Shown here: positions 37,118 through 46,021 of the stretch, one piece after another
Numbering within the stretch: the first letter of the stretch is position 1
Layout of the letters: each line of letters opens with the position of its first letter
NCBI RefSeq assembly: GCF_022496765.1
Contig: NZ_VANV01000015.1
Coordinates: 1 to 64,000 of the forward strand
Reading direction: 5' to 3'
From: Acidaminobacter sp. JC074
Lineage (GTDB): Bacteria > Bacillota > Clostridia > Peptostreptococcales > Acidaminobacteraceae
Length of the DNA: 64,000 bases
Program-made: the position numbers and the translations under genes
The notes under the pieces: generated by a model
What the model saw: the letters and a program-made list of their open reading frames with translations, nothing else
Databases searched by the model: none
What the model was told of the DNA's origin: nothing

Positions 37118-37816
37118 CTATCTATAACAACATTTCTTATACTTTTTACCAGATCCACATGGACATAAATCCCTTTTGTTAACACCAGCGTATAACTGAT
37201 TCATTTCTTTATTGGTATGTCCTCTATTCATCCAGGACCTGATACATGGCTTATAAGCATTTAAAATTCTTTTTAACTCTTTAGTTTCTTTTCTGTTTAA
37301 GTTAAAGAAGTCCGCATTGATGAGCATAAGAGCCCTATTGACAGATAAGGCTTCTAGCATTGCTGTAAGCTGAATGACTTTTTCATCTAAATCTGAATCA
37401 GATAAGTCTATCACATGATTCAAGAAACCTACTAAATCCTCTAACTCTTTTCTAGGCTCTATATAAGTTTTCTCAGAGAATTTTAGAAAGTTTTCCTTGT
37501 TACATGTAAAATGATTCATTCTAAGTGACAGAAGATGGTCTCTAATGTCTTTTGATTCATCAATAGCCAAATCACTTGTAACCAGTATATTTTCTTTTAA
37601 TACACACCCAGAAACATGATCAATGTGTCTATCAAAATAAGACATGTACTCATTACAAAGGTCCTCACTTGGTGCCAGTACCTTCTTAAGTAGATCTTTA
37701 TAATCACTTAAGCTTATAAGACCATACAAGTTTAAGCATGCCGATGTAAATCTAACCAGTTCGTCATAGTAGTCATTCTTATCGTTATTATGATTCTCTT
37801 CTCTCTCTTTATACAT
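37118..37816 (-). CDS. SEC-C zinc-motif protein of unknown function
   Basis: A 232-residue, mostly helical protein ending in [16 protein letters not shown], the same zinc-binding SEC-C motif that ends SecA. The rest (YDELVRFTSACLNLYGLISL and onward) I do not recognise. I start at 37816, with AGAGGTG upstream, because the promoter's expected transcript start lies beyond the alternative ATG at 37849. SEC-C motifs often mediate protein contacts. Its position between the flagellar genes and hpf gives no clear role. Confidence 0.75.
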   Translation of the reverse strand: MYKEREENHNNDKNDYYDELVRFTSACLNLYGLISLSDYKDLLKKVLAPSEDLCNEYMSYFDRHIDHVSGCVLKENILVTSDLAIDESKDIRDHLLSLRMNHFTCNKENFLKFSEKTYIEPRKELEDLVGFLNHVIDLSDSDLDEKVIQLTAMLEALSVNRALMLINADFFNLNRKETKELKRILNAYKPCIRSWMNRGHTNKEMNQLYAGVNKRDLCPCGSGKKYKKCCYR

Positions 37817-37852
37817 AAAAACACCTCTTTCAACTATCTGAAGTTCCATTTC

Positions 37853-37881
37853 ATTATAGTCAAAAAAAGTGTATTAATCAA
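37853..37881 (-). promoter_or_regulatory. promoter of the SEC-C gene
   Basis: TTGATT (37876-37881), 17 bases, TATAAT (37853-37858) on the minus strand; the -35 overlaps the stop codon of the flagellin-like gene. Confidence 0.75.
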
Positions 37882-38693
37882 TTCAAAGGTTTTAAAAGGG
37901 AAAGCACCATCTCAGCATCGCTTTTAGCGTGAGCCAATAAGAAATCATTGACCTGTGCCAACATTTGAAGTTTTGCAAAGTTCATCATTTCCTTGGCAAT
38001 ATCTAAATCAGTTATCCTCGATTCAGCAGCTTGAAGGTTTTCTGCTTGAATATCTAATCGTCTGATAGTCGCTTCTAAACCTGATTGCTGAGCACCTAGG
38101 GAGGACCTCTGACTAGAAACTCTTTTAAGAGCATCATCTACTATAGTAATATTTGAATCAAGATCATCAGATGACATGTCTTTTAGATTATCTAGACCTA
38201 AAAAGCTTAAAGACATATCTTCAATATGTAATACTCTGGAATCACCTTCATTGCCACCTGTCAGAAAAGTAAAGTCTCTTCCGTCCAAAAGACCCATTGT
38301 ATTAAACTCAGTATGATCATGAATACCTACTAGAGCTTCTTTAAGTTCATCTATTTCATAGCCAATTTTTTCTTTGTCTGAATCTGTTAAGGTACCATTA
38401 GAAGCCTGTACATAAAGTTCTCTCATACGCTGCAAGATATCAACCATCTCCCCCATACCTGATTCTGCAGTCTGAACAAGTGATATGGCATCTTGAGCAT
38501 TTCTAGATGCTTGACGAAGTCCTCTAATCTGTGATTTCATTCTTTCTGATATCATAAAACCAGCAGGATCATCAGCAGGACAAGTAATTCTTTTACCTGA
38601 TGAAAGCCTTCTAAAAGACTTAGACCACTCCATCATGATATTAGACCTATTATTAATAATGGTCATCATAGAAACATTATGACGAATCTTCAT
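37878..38693 (-). CDS. short divergent flagellin
   Basis: A 271-residue flagellin-like protein with only the D0/D1 regions. The N-terminal half has LSSGKRITCPADDPAGFMISERM and RGLRQASRNAQDAISLVQTAE. The C-terminal half has LGAQQSGLEATIRRLDIQAENLQAAESRI. The last 30 residues (MLAQVNDFLLAHAKSDAEM) depart from the usual MLAQANQAPQGVLQLL, and the N-terminus lacks the usual MRINNN. It may be a minor filament or cap-proximal subunit. I start it at 38693, where GGAGG lies upstream. TATAAT at 38715-38720 suggests sigma-A rather than sigma-28 transcription. Confidence 0.85.
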   Translation of the reverse strand: MKIRHNVSMMTIINNRSNIMMEWSKSFRRLSSGKRITCPADDPAGFMISERMKSQIRGLRQASRNAQDAISLVQTAESGMGEMVDILQRMRELYVQASNGTLTDSDKEKIGYEIDELKEALVGIHDHTEFNTMGLLDGRDFTFLTGGNEGDSRVLHIEDMSLSFLGLDNLKDMSSDDLDSNITIVDDALKRVSSQRSSLGAQQSGLEATIRRLDIQAENLQAAESRITDLDIAKEMMNFAKLQMLAQVNDFLLAHAKSDAEMVLSLLKPLN

Positions 38694-38758
38694 AATCCAC
38701 CTCCAGATAATACCATTATACCCCATAAAATATGTATATAAAATTAAGAGTAAATTAA

Positions 38759-38793
38759 CAAAAAAAAAAGAAAAAAACCATATAACATGGTTT
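38759..38793 (-). terminator. terminator of the fliD-fliS operon
   Basis: AAACCAT-GTTAT-ATGGTTT followed by a long T-rich run on the minus strand, directly after the fliS stop. Confidence 0.88.
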
Positions 38794-39258
38794 CTACTTA
38801 GCAAGCTGCATTGCTTCTTTCCAAGTATCTCTTAACTCTACTGCTAAGTCTAATACTTCTCTTATAATACCACTGTCCTTTTCAAGATTTGCATCCATTA
38901 GACGTGATTTCATGAACATATAGATATCACTTAGATTTTTACTAATCTCATAGTTTTCATCTAAAGTAACATTCAGTTCATTGATAATCGCTTCAGCTCT
39001 CATAATAGAGTTATGAGTCTTCTGGATATTCTTCTGGTCATTATATAGTATGCCTTGCTTTAAGAATTTAACCATGCCCTCGTATAGCATTAAGGTTAAC
39101 TCTTCAGGCTTAGCTGCCATAATCTTTTGTTCTAAATAAGGATCTGCTTTAGTTTCTTGTTTTTTTGCTTCGAATACTGGTGGCTTCTTACCAAAATTAT
39201 TGTTGATTTTAGGCATTACTTTCGGTTTCGAGTAATTATAAATATTTTGCATAGCCAT
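38794..39258 (-). CDS. fliS: flagellin export chaperone FliS
   Basis: A 154-residue protein. The FliS four-helix domain begins near residue 40 (DPYLEQKIMAAKPEELTLMLYEGMVKFL) and ends in LRDTWKEAMQ. An N-terminal extension of about 38 residues rich in Lys/Asn/Pro precedes it. FliS holds unpolymerised flagellin for export and in Bacillus also affects FliW release. GGAG lies 8 bases before the ATG. It is last in the fliD operon. Confidence 0.93.
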   Translation of the reverse strand: MAMQNIYNYSKPKVMPKINNNFGKKPPVFEAKKQETKADPYLEQKIMAAKPEELTLMLYEGMVKFLKQGILYNDQKNIQKTHNSIMRAEAIINELNVTLDENYEISKNLSDIYMFMKSRLMDANLEKDSGIIREVLDLAVELRDTWKEAMQLAK

Positions 39259-39273
39259 AAAATTCGCTCCATT

Positions 39274-39564
39274 CTATTTCTTCCGGTAGGCCTTAGTTGC
39301 ATTTGCCATACGAACGTTTCGTTCTTTTGGTTGCTCCTTAGAAGATATTTCTTCTATCAAGTTTTTTAAAGTCTTCATTTTAGGAAATTGTGTCATATCG
39401 ATTGTGTCTAAATCAGAACCTAGTGTCTCTTTTAAAGTTGCGTACTTTTCAATAAATAGAATATCAATGTTTAGTGTGTCTCGGCCGACTTTAAGAAAGC
39501 CAAGCTTTGTACTACTTAGTTCTATAAGTTCTTCTATAACTTGATTTGCTAGTTCATTTTTCAT
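39274..39564 (-). CDS. small protein in the flagellar cap operon (unknown)
   Basis: A 96-residue, helix-rich protein (starts MKNELANQVIEELIELSSTK) lying 3 bases after flaG and 15 before fliS. I do not recognise it. The compact operon position suggests an export chaperone or regulator of flagellar assembly. The lysine-rich C-terminus is unusual for FliT. Confidence 0.65.
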   Translation of the reverse strand: MKNELANQVIEELIELSSTKLGFLKVGRDTLNIDILFIEKYATLKETLGSDLDTIDMTQFPKMKTLKNLIEEISSKEQPKERNVRMANATKAYRKK

Positions 39565-39567
39565 AGA

Positions 39568-39963
39568 TTATGCTTTCTCGTCTACAAATAAACCAGCGAT
39601 TTCCCACATCTTAGCAATCATATCTTGAATCTTCTTTGGTGGAAACTCTTTGATAACTTCATTTGTCTCAGTATCCTTCATAACATACATCATCGTCTTA
39701 GTTGTTTCATGTACAGTTCTTTCAATAAAGTTATTATGCTTAGCTAATGTCTTATTTGCCATTTCTATTGCCTTATCAAGCATTTCATCATTGATAACAT
39801 CTTGATGTTGTTCGACACCTTCTTGAAATGCTGGTGCATCTCCTGAGACATCTTTTGTTTCTAATGATTTAGCCACTTTTGGTTGGTATGCTGGTTTTTC
39901 AACCGAAACCTTATCAGCTGAAGCTACCGTCCCTTGTAAGCCACTCATACCATCGATTTTCAT
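39568..39963 (-). CDS. flaG: FlaG-family flagellar protein
   Basis: A 131-residue protein. The C-terminal half is the FlaG domain (ERTVHETTKTMMYVMKDTETNEVIKEFPPKKIQDMIAKMWE); the N-terminal half is low-complexity. FlaG influences filament length in several bacteria. I start at the ATG at 39963 with GGAGG 7 bases upstream; a GTG one codon earlier is possible. Confidence 0.9.
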   Translation of the reverse strand: MKIDGMSGLQGTVASADKVSVEKPAYQPKVAKSLETKDVSGDAPAFQEGVEQHQDVINDEMLDKAIEMANKTLAKHNNFIERTVHETTKTMMYVMKDTETNEVIKEFPPKKIQDMIAKMWEIAGLFVDEKA

Positions 39964-40027
39964 CACAATACCTCCTATTTTAATGTCCTAATATTAATAT
40001 CGTCACAACCCCAATAATTCTTAAGAA

Positions 40028-40384
40028 TTATTTTTTCTTATCTATAAAATAACCATCATTTTGATGTCCAGCATAAAAATATCCCCTATGAGCCTTTTTC
40101 TTTTTAGATGACAGACTCTTCTCTTTAACAACAGATCTGATATCTTCCTTGATATTCATCATAATCTCTTGAAGTTTTGTCTCTGCTTGAATATTTTTTT
40201 GCATAATGCGATTGAGTACCTCTTCAGTAACATGACCGTCAGTCTCATCAATTTTCTTGATAAGACTGTCACGCTCATCAATTAAAGTTTCTACTTGAGA
40301 TACAACATTTTTGTCAGACACATTTAAGTTAATTATTTTTTCAGTCACTTTTTCAAAAGCCTCGAATAAGCTCAGTTTATCCAA
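40028..40384 (-). CDS. FliT-like small flagellar protein
   Basis: A 118-residue helical protein with a central LIDERDSLIKKIDE reminiscent of FliT (the FliD export chaperone) and a Lys-rich linker followed by GYFYAGHQNDGYFID. It starts one base after fliD ends, the place where a FliD chaperone would be expected. The assignment rests mainly on position and helix pattern. Confidence 0.6.
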   Translation of the reverse strand: MDKLSLFEAFEKVTEKIINLNVSDKNVVSQVETLIDERDSLIKKIDETDGHVTEEVLNRIMQKNIQAETKLQEIMMNIKEDIRSVVKEKSLSSKKKKAHRGYFYAGHQNDGYFIDKKK

Positions 40385-40385
40385 C

Positions 40386-42266
40386 TTATCCTCCCATCTG
40401 CTGTGTTAACCAAGCCGATTGAGATGAATATCTGCTCATGGCACTTTCCATAGCCGCAAATTCTTCATAATATCTTTGTTCTTGGTCAGCTAATAGTTCT
40501 AATAAACGATCAATTTCATCATCCATCTTAAGGATAGCCTTAGCTATATCTGAGTTTACATCAACACCTGTTTCAGGTCCTGCCTTTTCAATTAGATAAC
40601 CTCTTTTATTATTATCATCTCTGATAATTCTAATATTATCTTGTAAAGCATCAAAAATTCTATAGGCAATACCATTTTCTTTAGTTCTATCACTTCTCTT
40701 ACTAGAATCAGAATACTCAATATCAGATTCTTTGGTAAACAAATCTACAATTTCGTCTGGACGTTCTTTTAATGCTGCATCTAACTTACCCTCGTCAATT
40801 ACCAGTTTACCAGCATCTTTATAATTTGAACTGGTTTGAATACCAATATCATAAAGTGTTATATCTAGTCCATCTACAGAAGCATATAGGGCTTGTCTCA
40901 TTGAACTTGTAAATTGTTCAAGAGTTGAATCATTATAAAGAGTCCCCTTTCTAGCTTCTTTTTCCCATGCTTCAATGTCATCTTCGGACATCTCTTTTTT
41001 CTGAGCTTCAGTTAATGGATCATAATCTCGGTTTTTTGATGTATCTGTCATGTCATTGATTTTTTTAATCATTTCGTTATACTCATCAACAAACTTAACA
41101 ATCATATCTTTGACATCAGAGGTATCAGCTTCAACGTTAATTGTGACAGCTGAATCAGGAATTTCATTTAGTGTAATAGTTGTGCCCTGAAACTCAATTG
41201 TATTGGTTGTTCTAGAAGTTGTTACACCATTTAATTCAAATACAGCATTGTCGGCCGCTGAATAATCTGATTCTGCGCCTTGTAACTTCATTTTCTCAAG
41301 TAGCCCAGATGTATCAGTAATTGATATGATATGTTCTGACCCTTCTTGGTTGGCTTCTAATGTAAACCGATCTGTTAAACTATCAAAAGAAAGCGTCACA
41401 CCTGCACTACTCTTATTCACTTCTTCCATAACATCAGTTATTTTATCACTACCATCAAAGGTGAACTCAACACCATTGATGGCCATTTTACTTTCGCCAC
41501 CTAAGCCAAATGCACTCGCTAGCGTCTTATTAGTATCTAACGTCCCTTCATAACCACCTGATAATCCTAAAGCACTTAATAGAGTTGAGTTAGAGTTATT
41601 CAATGAAAAACTATGACCTTCTTCAACAGAAGCCCCACCATCTTCTCTTATTTCAAATTTTACAGTAGATCCATCTTTTACACCTGTGATATCAACGTTT
41701 TTAAAAGCATCTTGTAATTTAGTGTTAATATCTAAAATAAAATCATCAATTGTAGAATAGTCCGTTTTATCAAGGGCAATAGATTTAGTTACTCCATCTA
41801 AGGTAAAAGATAAGGCATTATTAGCCTCTACAGCTGTATTCAAAGTATTGATATCGATATTCCCTGTTGTCATCTCACCAATCACTTCATTTAAAGATGT
41901 GTACTTGTCCTTAGTCGCTAGTTTTGACACACTGTTAATAGTAAAACTAGTTACCTTTGAGTCCACAGTTGTACTCACTCCAATAGCACTTGTCGAAGCG
42001 CCAGACATAATTGCAGAACCAGAGAACATATTGAATGTTGTTGTAGATCTAAAATTAGTTTCAGGCGTCAAGTAGTCAAAGTATTTATCATTAAATGCTC
42101 TAAGTACATTGGCTGCTTCTTTGTAATCTTCTTTCTGCCATTCTAAAAATTGCTTTTCCTGTTTGGCTTTATCTACTCTCGTTTGTTCAGCTTGTATCAA
42201 TTTTTTAACGGTTGTATCAGTATCCATTCCTGATACCAAACCTGTGATTCTTAGCATATCACTCAT
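40386..42266 (-). CDS. fliD: flagellar filament cap protein FliD
   Basis: A 626-residue hook-associated protein 2. The N-terminal FliD domain starts MLRITGLVSGMDTDTTVKKLI and the C-terminal coiled-coil region (about 390-626) ends in EQRYYEEFAAMESAMSRYSSQSAWL. The cap pentamer sits at the filament tip and promotes flagellin folding. It starts at 42266 after GGTGGTG; the frame is open 17 codons further upstream. A perfect sigma-28 promoter drives fliD and the genes behind it. Confidence 0.95.
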   Translation of the reverse strand: MSDMLRITGLVSGMDTDTTVKKLIQAEQTRVDKAKQEKQFLEWQKEDYKEAANVLRAFNDKYFDYLTPETNFRSTTTFNMFSGSAIMSGASTSAIGVSTTVDSKVTSFTINSVSKLATKDKYTSLNEVIGEMTTGNIDINTLNTAVEANNALSFTLDGVTKSIALDKTDYSTIDDFILDINTKLQDAFKNVDITGVKDGSTVKFEIREDGGASVEEGHSFSLNNSNSTLLSALGLSGGYEGTLDTNKTLASAFGLGGESKMAINGVEFTFDGSDKITDVMEEVNKSSAGVTLSFDSLTDRFTLEANQEGSEHIISITDTSGLLEKMKLQGAESDYSAADNAVFELNGVTTSRTTNTIEFQGTTITLNEIPDSAVTINVEADTSDVKDMIVKFVDEYNEMIKKINDMTDTSKNRDYDPLTEAQKKEMSEDDIEAWEKEARKGTLYNDSTLEQFTSSMRQALYASVDGLDITLYDIGIQTSSNYKDAGKLVIDEGKLDAALKERPDEIVDLFTKESDIEYSDSSKRSDRTKENGIAYRIFDALQDNIRIIRDDNNKRGYLIEKAGPETGVDVNSDIAKAILKMDDEIDRLLELLADQEQRYYEEFAAMESAMSRYSSQSAWLTQQMGG

Positions 42267-42307
42267 TATTTCACCACCTATACAATTATTTACGGTTCCT
42301 AATAGTA

Positions 42308-42334
42308 TTATCGGCATTTAATTCAAAATATTTA
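42308..42334 (-). promoter_or_regulatory. sigma-28 promoter of the fliD operon
   Basis: TAAA (42331-42334), 15 bases, GCCGATAA (42308-42315) on the minus strand: a full match to the flagellar sigma factor consensus. Confidence 0.92.
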
Positions 42335-42336
42335 GC

Positions 42337-42367
42337 AAAAGAAAGACATGATTAAAAAATCATGTCT
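42337..42367 (-). terminator. terminator of the flagellinolysin gene
   Basis: AGACATGATT-TTTT-AATCATGTCT followed by TTCTTTT on the minus strand, 5 bases after the stop. It abuts the fliD sigma-28 promoter. Confidence 0.88.
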
Positions 42368-42372
42368 AAATC

Positions 42373-44106
42373 TTATCTTAATAACTGTAACACACCTTGT
42401 GGCGCTTGATTTGCCTGAGCTAACATGGATTGAGCCGCTTGTTGAAGTATGTTGTTCTTCGTAAAGTTCATCATCTCACTTGCCATGTCTACATCTCTGA
42501 TTCTAGATTCTGATGCTTGTAAGTTTTCAGCAGAAATATCTAAACTCTTGATTGTATGCTCTAGACGATTTTGAATCGCACCAATTTCACTACGCTTATC
42601 TGATACCTTTATAATCGCATCATTAATAGTTTTAATTGCAGAATCAGATGTCGCTTGAGTCGATACATTCACAGAGTCAATTCCTAGTCCATTAGATGTT
42701 GCATCAAAGGTGTTAAATGTTAAATTCTGTCCTTGATTTGCGCCTATATGGAATAAAATAGTCTCAGGAGTATCGCTTTCTGTGGTTGAAGCACTATCAG
42801 AAGTAAAGTTCAAAGTATAGTGTGTATACACTTCGGCCGTTCCAGTACCATTTGGTATTGTAGCATCTAAAGACAAGTTACTTGATGAACCCGCTACAGA
42901 ACCACTCACAATTGTACCTGTACCTTGAGTAAAATCCGTACTACTACTTAAATAGTTATCAAAATCACCAGCATTAAAGTCAGTGATAAACTCAGCCCAG
43001 CTGTGATAACCAGTATCACCACTAGCCACATGATCATAAGTACCAGTAGAAGTTACTTCACCTCTATCTCCTTGACTTGTCGCCTGAATCGCTTGATCTA
43101 ATGTAGCTCCAGATTCCATAGCATCAATAACAGAGTTGATACCGCCAGAAGTTATTTCATGTAGCGTCTTTAAGGCTACAAATGCAGAAGCATAATCAGC
43201 TAATGAATTAGAAAATGCCCCTGAAACAACAGCGTTTTCAGCACCACCTAACTCACTTGCAGTCCAACCATTTCCACCTTGAACTAACATTGATAAGCCT
43301 TCCATAAACCACGTTTCTTCTGGTGATGTACCCGCATTAAGCAGTGATGACATCTCGGTAAACTCAAATGCATGCATGACTTCATGTGCTATTAAAGTAT
43401 CCAAGGTACCTTCATCTCTTAAGTTGCCATTAGAATCTACAAAAGAATCTAAATTAATTCTCAGAGTTAACTCAGAAGCATCTGGTGGCGAAGCCATTGC
43501 AGCACCGTAAGATGCACCTTGTTCATAGATTATATTCATAGTCCTATTAGTTGGACTATCTGGAAACTCAATACCAAACCGTTCATTAATAGCGACCATA
43601 GAGTCGTTAATCCATTCCGGTATTTTTGTATTCAATGTGTTGATTACTGATTGACTAATACCATCGAAGCCATCTGCTTGAAGTTGTGCACCGTAATTCA
43701 ACATTTTTTTTGTGTTAAATTCTGTCGCGTTGGCAATTCTGTCAACTTCACTCTTTAACTGAGAAATCTCAGCATTAAGTTGTTTTCTATCTTCATCAAC
43801 ATTCGTATCATTGGCACCTTGAACTGCAAGTTCACGCATCCTTTGTAGAATTGCATGAGTTTCGTTTAATGCACCTTCAGTGGTCTGAAGAAGTGAAACA
43901 CCATCTTGGGCATTTCTTGATGCCTGATTAAGACCACGAATTTGCCCTCTCATTTTTTCAGAGATTGCAAGACCTGCAGCATCATCTCCAGCACGGTTGA
44001 TTCTAAATCCTGAAGATAGTTTTTCAATTGACTTACTACCATTCTCCTGATTAATTCCAAGCACACGGTGTGTGTTCATAGCCATCAAATTATTATTAAT
44101 TCGCAT
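42373..44106 (-). CDS. flagellinolysin: flagellin with an inserted zinc metallopeptidase domain
   Basis: A 577-residue flagellin with standard D0/D1 ends (MRINNNLMAMNTHRVLG and AQSMLAQANQAPQGVLQLLR) and a hypervariable region (about 150-440) that holds a gluzincin-type protease. H241-E-V-M-H245 is followed 24 residues later by E269 in WFMEGLS, the third zinc ligand, as in peptidase-MA/flagellinolysin proteins. In described members thousands of copies assemble into proteolytic filaments. It lies 64 bases after the main flagellin, behind a hairpin. I start it at 44106, seven bases after GGGAGG, although GTG-ATC codons precede in frame. Confidence 0.93.
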   Translation of the reverse strand: MRINNNLMAMNTHRVLGINQENGSKSIEKLSSGFRINRAGDDAAGLAISEKMRGQIRGLNQASRNAQDGVSLLQTTEGALNETHAILQRMRELAVQGANDTNVDEDRKQLNAEISQLKSEVDRIANATEFNTKKMLNYGAQLQADGFDGISQSVINTLNTKIPEWINDSMVAINERFGIEFPDSPTNRTMNIIYEQGASYGAAMASPPDASELTLRINLDSFVDSNGNLRDEGTLDTLIAHEVMHAFEFTEMSSLLNAGTSPEETWFMEGLSMLVQGGNGWTASELGGAENAVVSGAFSNSLADYASAFVALKTLHEITSGGINSVIDAMESGATLDQAIQATSQGDRGEVTSTGTYDHVASGDTGYHSWAEFITDFNAGDFDNYLSSSTDFTQGTGTIVSGSVAGSSSNLSLDATIPNGTGTAEVYTHYTLNFTSDSASTTESDTPETILFHIGANQGQNLTFNTFDATSNGLGIDSVNVSTQATSDSAIKTINDAIIKVSDKRSEIGAIQNRLEHTIKSLDISAENLQASESRIRDVDMASEMMNFTKNNILQQAAQSMLAQANQAPQGVLQLLR

Positions 44107-44125
44107 GATCACACCTCCCTAGGTT

Positions 44126-44151
44126 AAAAAGGGATGCATAAGCATCCCTTT
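44126..44151 (-). terminator. terminator/attenuator between the two flagellin genes
   Basis: AAAGGGATGC-TTAT-GCATCCCTTT followed by TT on the minus strand. No separate promoter is visible before the flagellinolysin gene, so read-through would set its ratio to the main flagellin. Confidence 0.8.
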
Positions 44152-44169
44152 AATTATACTATATAGTTA

Positions 44170-45990
44170 TTATCTTAATAACTGAAGTACACCTTGAGGT
44201 GCTTGGTTAGCTTGAGCTAACATAGATTGAGCAGCCTGTTGTAAGATGTTATTCTTAGTGAAGTTCATCATTTCTTTGGCCATATCAACGTCTCTGATTC
44301 TAGATTCAGAAGCTTGTAAGTTCTCAGAAGATGTATCTAAGTTCTTAATAGTGTGCTCTAATCTGTTTTGAACAGCACCAAGCTTAGCTCTTTCATCAGA
44401 TACTTTTGTGATTGCACTGTTAATTGTAGTAATCGCAGCATCAGCATCAGATTGACTAGAAATACTTAAACCACCTTGTACAGTCGCAGCAGTTGTATTA
44501 CCACCTGTGAATGTAGCAGCATCTGAAGTTGTTTGAGCAACAGTTACAGTAGTTGTACCTACAGTTGCACCACCAGCAGCAAATGTTACGTCCATTTGAC
44601 CAGTACCAGAGTTACCAATAGTGTATTCTCCACCAGCAGCTTGATCAATTGTTACAGCTGAACCAATAGCAGTACCACTTGAATTTGCTAATTGAACAGT
44701 AGTACCAGCAGATGCATAACCAGTAATTGTGAATGAGTCACCATTTTGACCAGCAGCACGGTTACTTACTTGTGATAAATCAATAGAAGTACCATTAATA
44801 ACAACTGTACCTGAAGCAGCAACTGTTTGAGCACCATCACCAGTAATAGTGAAATTAGCAGCAGCAGCATCTACACCACCAGTTAAGTTGATAGCCGCAG
44901 CAGCACCTGAAGTATCACCAGCAGAACCCGCGGTTGCATCAGAACCTGCAGTTATTGTTATTTGAGTTACATCTATGCCAGATGGTTGTCCAGCAGCAGC
45001 TGCTTGAATTAAACCTTCAACATAACCACCTGATACTGCAATTGTGTTGTTTACATTAACTACTAAAGTGTTTCCAGACCATGCAGCACCATCTGATGCA
45101 CCATTACCATCATGAATCTTAATCGAAATCCCTGACATATTACCATTCGTACCACCTGCAAATGCCCAGTCATTTTGATCACCTACAGTAATACCTGTAG
45201 CTGTAGCTGGAGTGTTTGCAACTGTATGATTATATGTGAATGTAGAAGTAAAATCTGCAGTTGGAGTACCAGTAATTAATGAACCAGCATCAGCTAAAGT
45301 TGTTCCACTTGGGAATGAAGCTGTTGCACCAGAAGCTACAGTAGCTACTGTTACTTGGTAATCACCAGCAGCTAATACATTGTCTACGTCAACAGAGTCA
45401 GCAGCAACACTAGAAACACCAGCAGCGTTAGTAGCATCTAATGTCCCAGCAGTAACATCTCTAGATACGCCTAATGACTTAGCATCCATTGCACCAATAC
45501 CTAAAGACATATTTTGGCTTTGGTTAGCACCAATATGGAAAGTTAATTCGCCATCAAGGTTACCTGTTTGTAAACCACCATTCAAAAGTTTTCTTTCGTT
45601 GAACTCAGTGTTATTAGAAATTCTAGTTAACTCTGTAGATAATTGGTCTACTTCATTTTGAAGAGCAGATCTATCAGCATCAACGTTAGTATCGTTGGCA
45701 GACTGAACAGCTAGTTCACGCATTCTTTGTAAGATTGCTTGAGATTCGTTTAACGCACCTTCTGCAGTCTGTACTAATGAAATACTATCTTGAGCGTTTC
45801 TAGAAGACTGGTTAAGACCTCTAATTTGAGCTCTCATTTTTTCAGAAATTGCTAAGCCAGCAGCATCATCACCGGCACGGTTAATTCTGTAACCTGATGA
45901 TAATTTCTCGATAGATTTTGCACCATTAGCTGAGTTCATGCCTAGTTGTCTATGAGTATTCATAGCCATTAAGTTATTATTAATTCTCAT
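44170..45990 (-). CDS. hag: major flagellin
   Basis: A 606-residue filament protein with conserved ends (1-165: MRINNNLMAMNTHRQLG, RINRAGDDAAGLAISEKM; 525-606: VQNRLEHTIKNLDTSSENLQ through QAPQGVLQLLR) and a long Ala/Thr/Ser/Gly-rich variable region without charged clusters. That surface domain is the likely target for O-glycosylation by the adjacent Maf/nonulosonate genes. The start has AGGAGG upstream. Transcription is from a sigma-28 promoter, and the leader has two CsrA-type hairpins, one covering the ribosome binding site. Confidence 0.95.
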   Translation of the reverse strand: MRINNNLMAMNTHRQLGMNSANGAKSIEKLSSGYRINRAGDDAAGLAISEKMRAQIRGLNQSSRNAQDSISLVQTAEGALNESQAILQRMRELAVQSANDTNVDADRSALQNEVDQLSTELTRISNNTEFNERKLLNGGLQTGNLDGELTFHIGANQSQNMSLGIGAMDAKSLGVSRDVTAGTLDATNAAGVSSVAADSVDVDNVLAAGDYQVTVATVASGATASFPSGTTLADAGSLITGTPTADFTSTFTYNHTVANTPATATGITVGDQNDWAFAGGTNGNMSGISIKIHDGNGASDGAAWSGNTLVVNVNNTIAVSGGYVEGLIQAAAAGQPSGIDVTQITITAGSDATAGSAGDTSGAAAAINLTGGVDAAAANFTITGDGAQTVAASGTVVINGTSIDLSQVSNRAAGQNGDSFTITGYASAGTTVQLANSSGTAIGSAVTIDQAAGGEYTIGNSGTGQMDVTFAAGGATVGTTTVTVAQTTSDAATFTGGNTTAATVQGGLSISSQSDADAAITTINSAITKVSDERAKLGAVQNRLEHTIKNLDTSSENLQASESRIRDVDMAKEMMNFTKNNILQQAAQSMLAQANQAPQGVLQLLR

Positions 45991-45991
45991 A

Positions 45992-46009
45992 ATATTCCTC
46001 CTTGAATAT
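45992..46009 (-). promoter_or_regulatory. CsrA site overlapping the flagellin ribosome binding site
   Basis: ATATTC-AAGGAG-GAATAT on the mRNA strand: the Shine-Dalgarno lies in the six-base loop of a perfect 6-base stem, with GGA exposed as CsrA requires. It corresponds to BS2 of the Bacillus subtilis hag leader. CsrA binding here would block translation, relieved by FliW. Confidence 0.75.
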
Positions 46010-46021
46010 ATTTATAAGTTA

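Noticed and set aside
37043-37168. A 41-codon plus-strand frame with GGAG upstream
   Set aside because: It runs antisense through the SEC-C zinc-motif codons of the neighbouring gene, and no promoter is apparent.
44500-45450. Tandem repeats in the main flagellin gene
   Set aside because: The look of repetition comes from frequent Ala, Thr and Gly codons; I could not find a fixed repeat unit.
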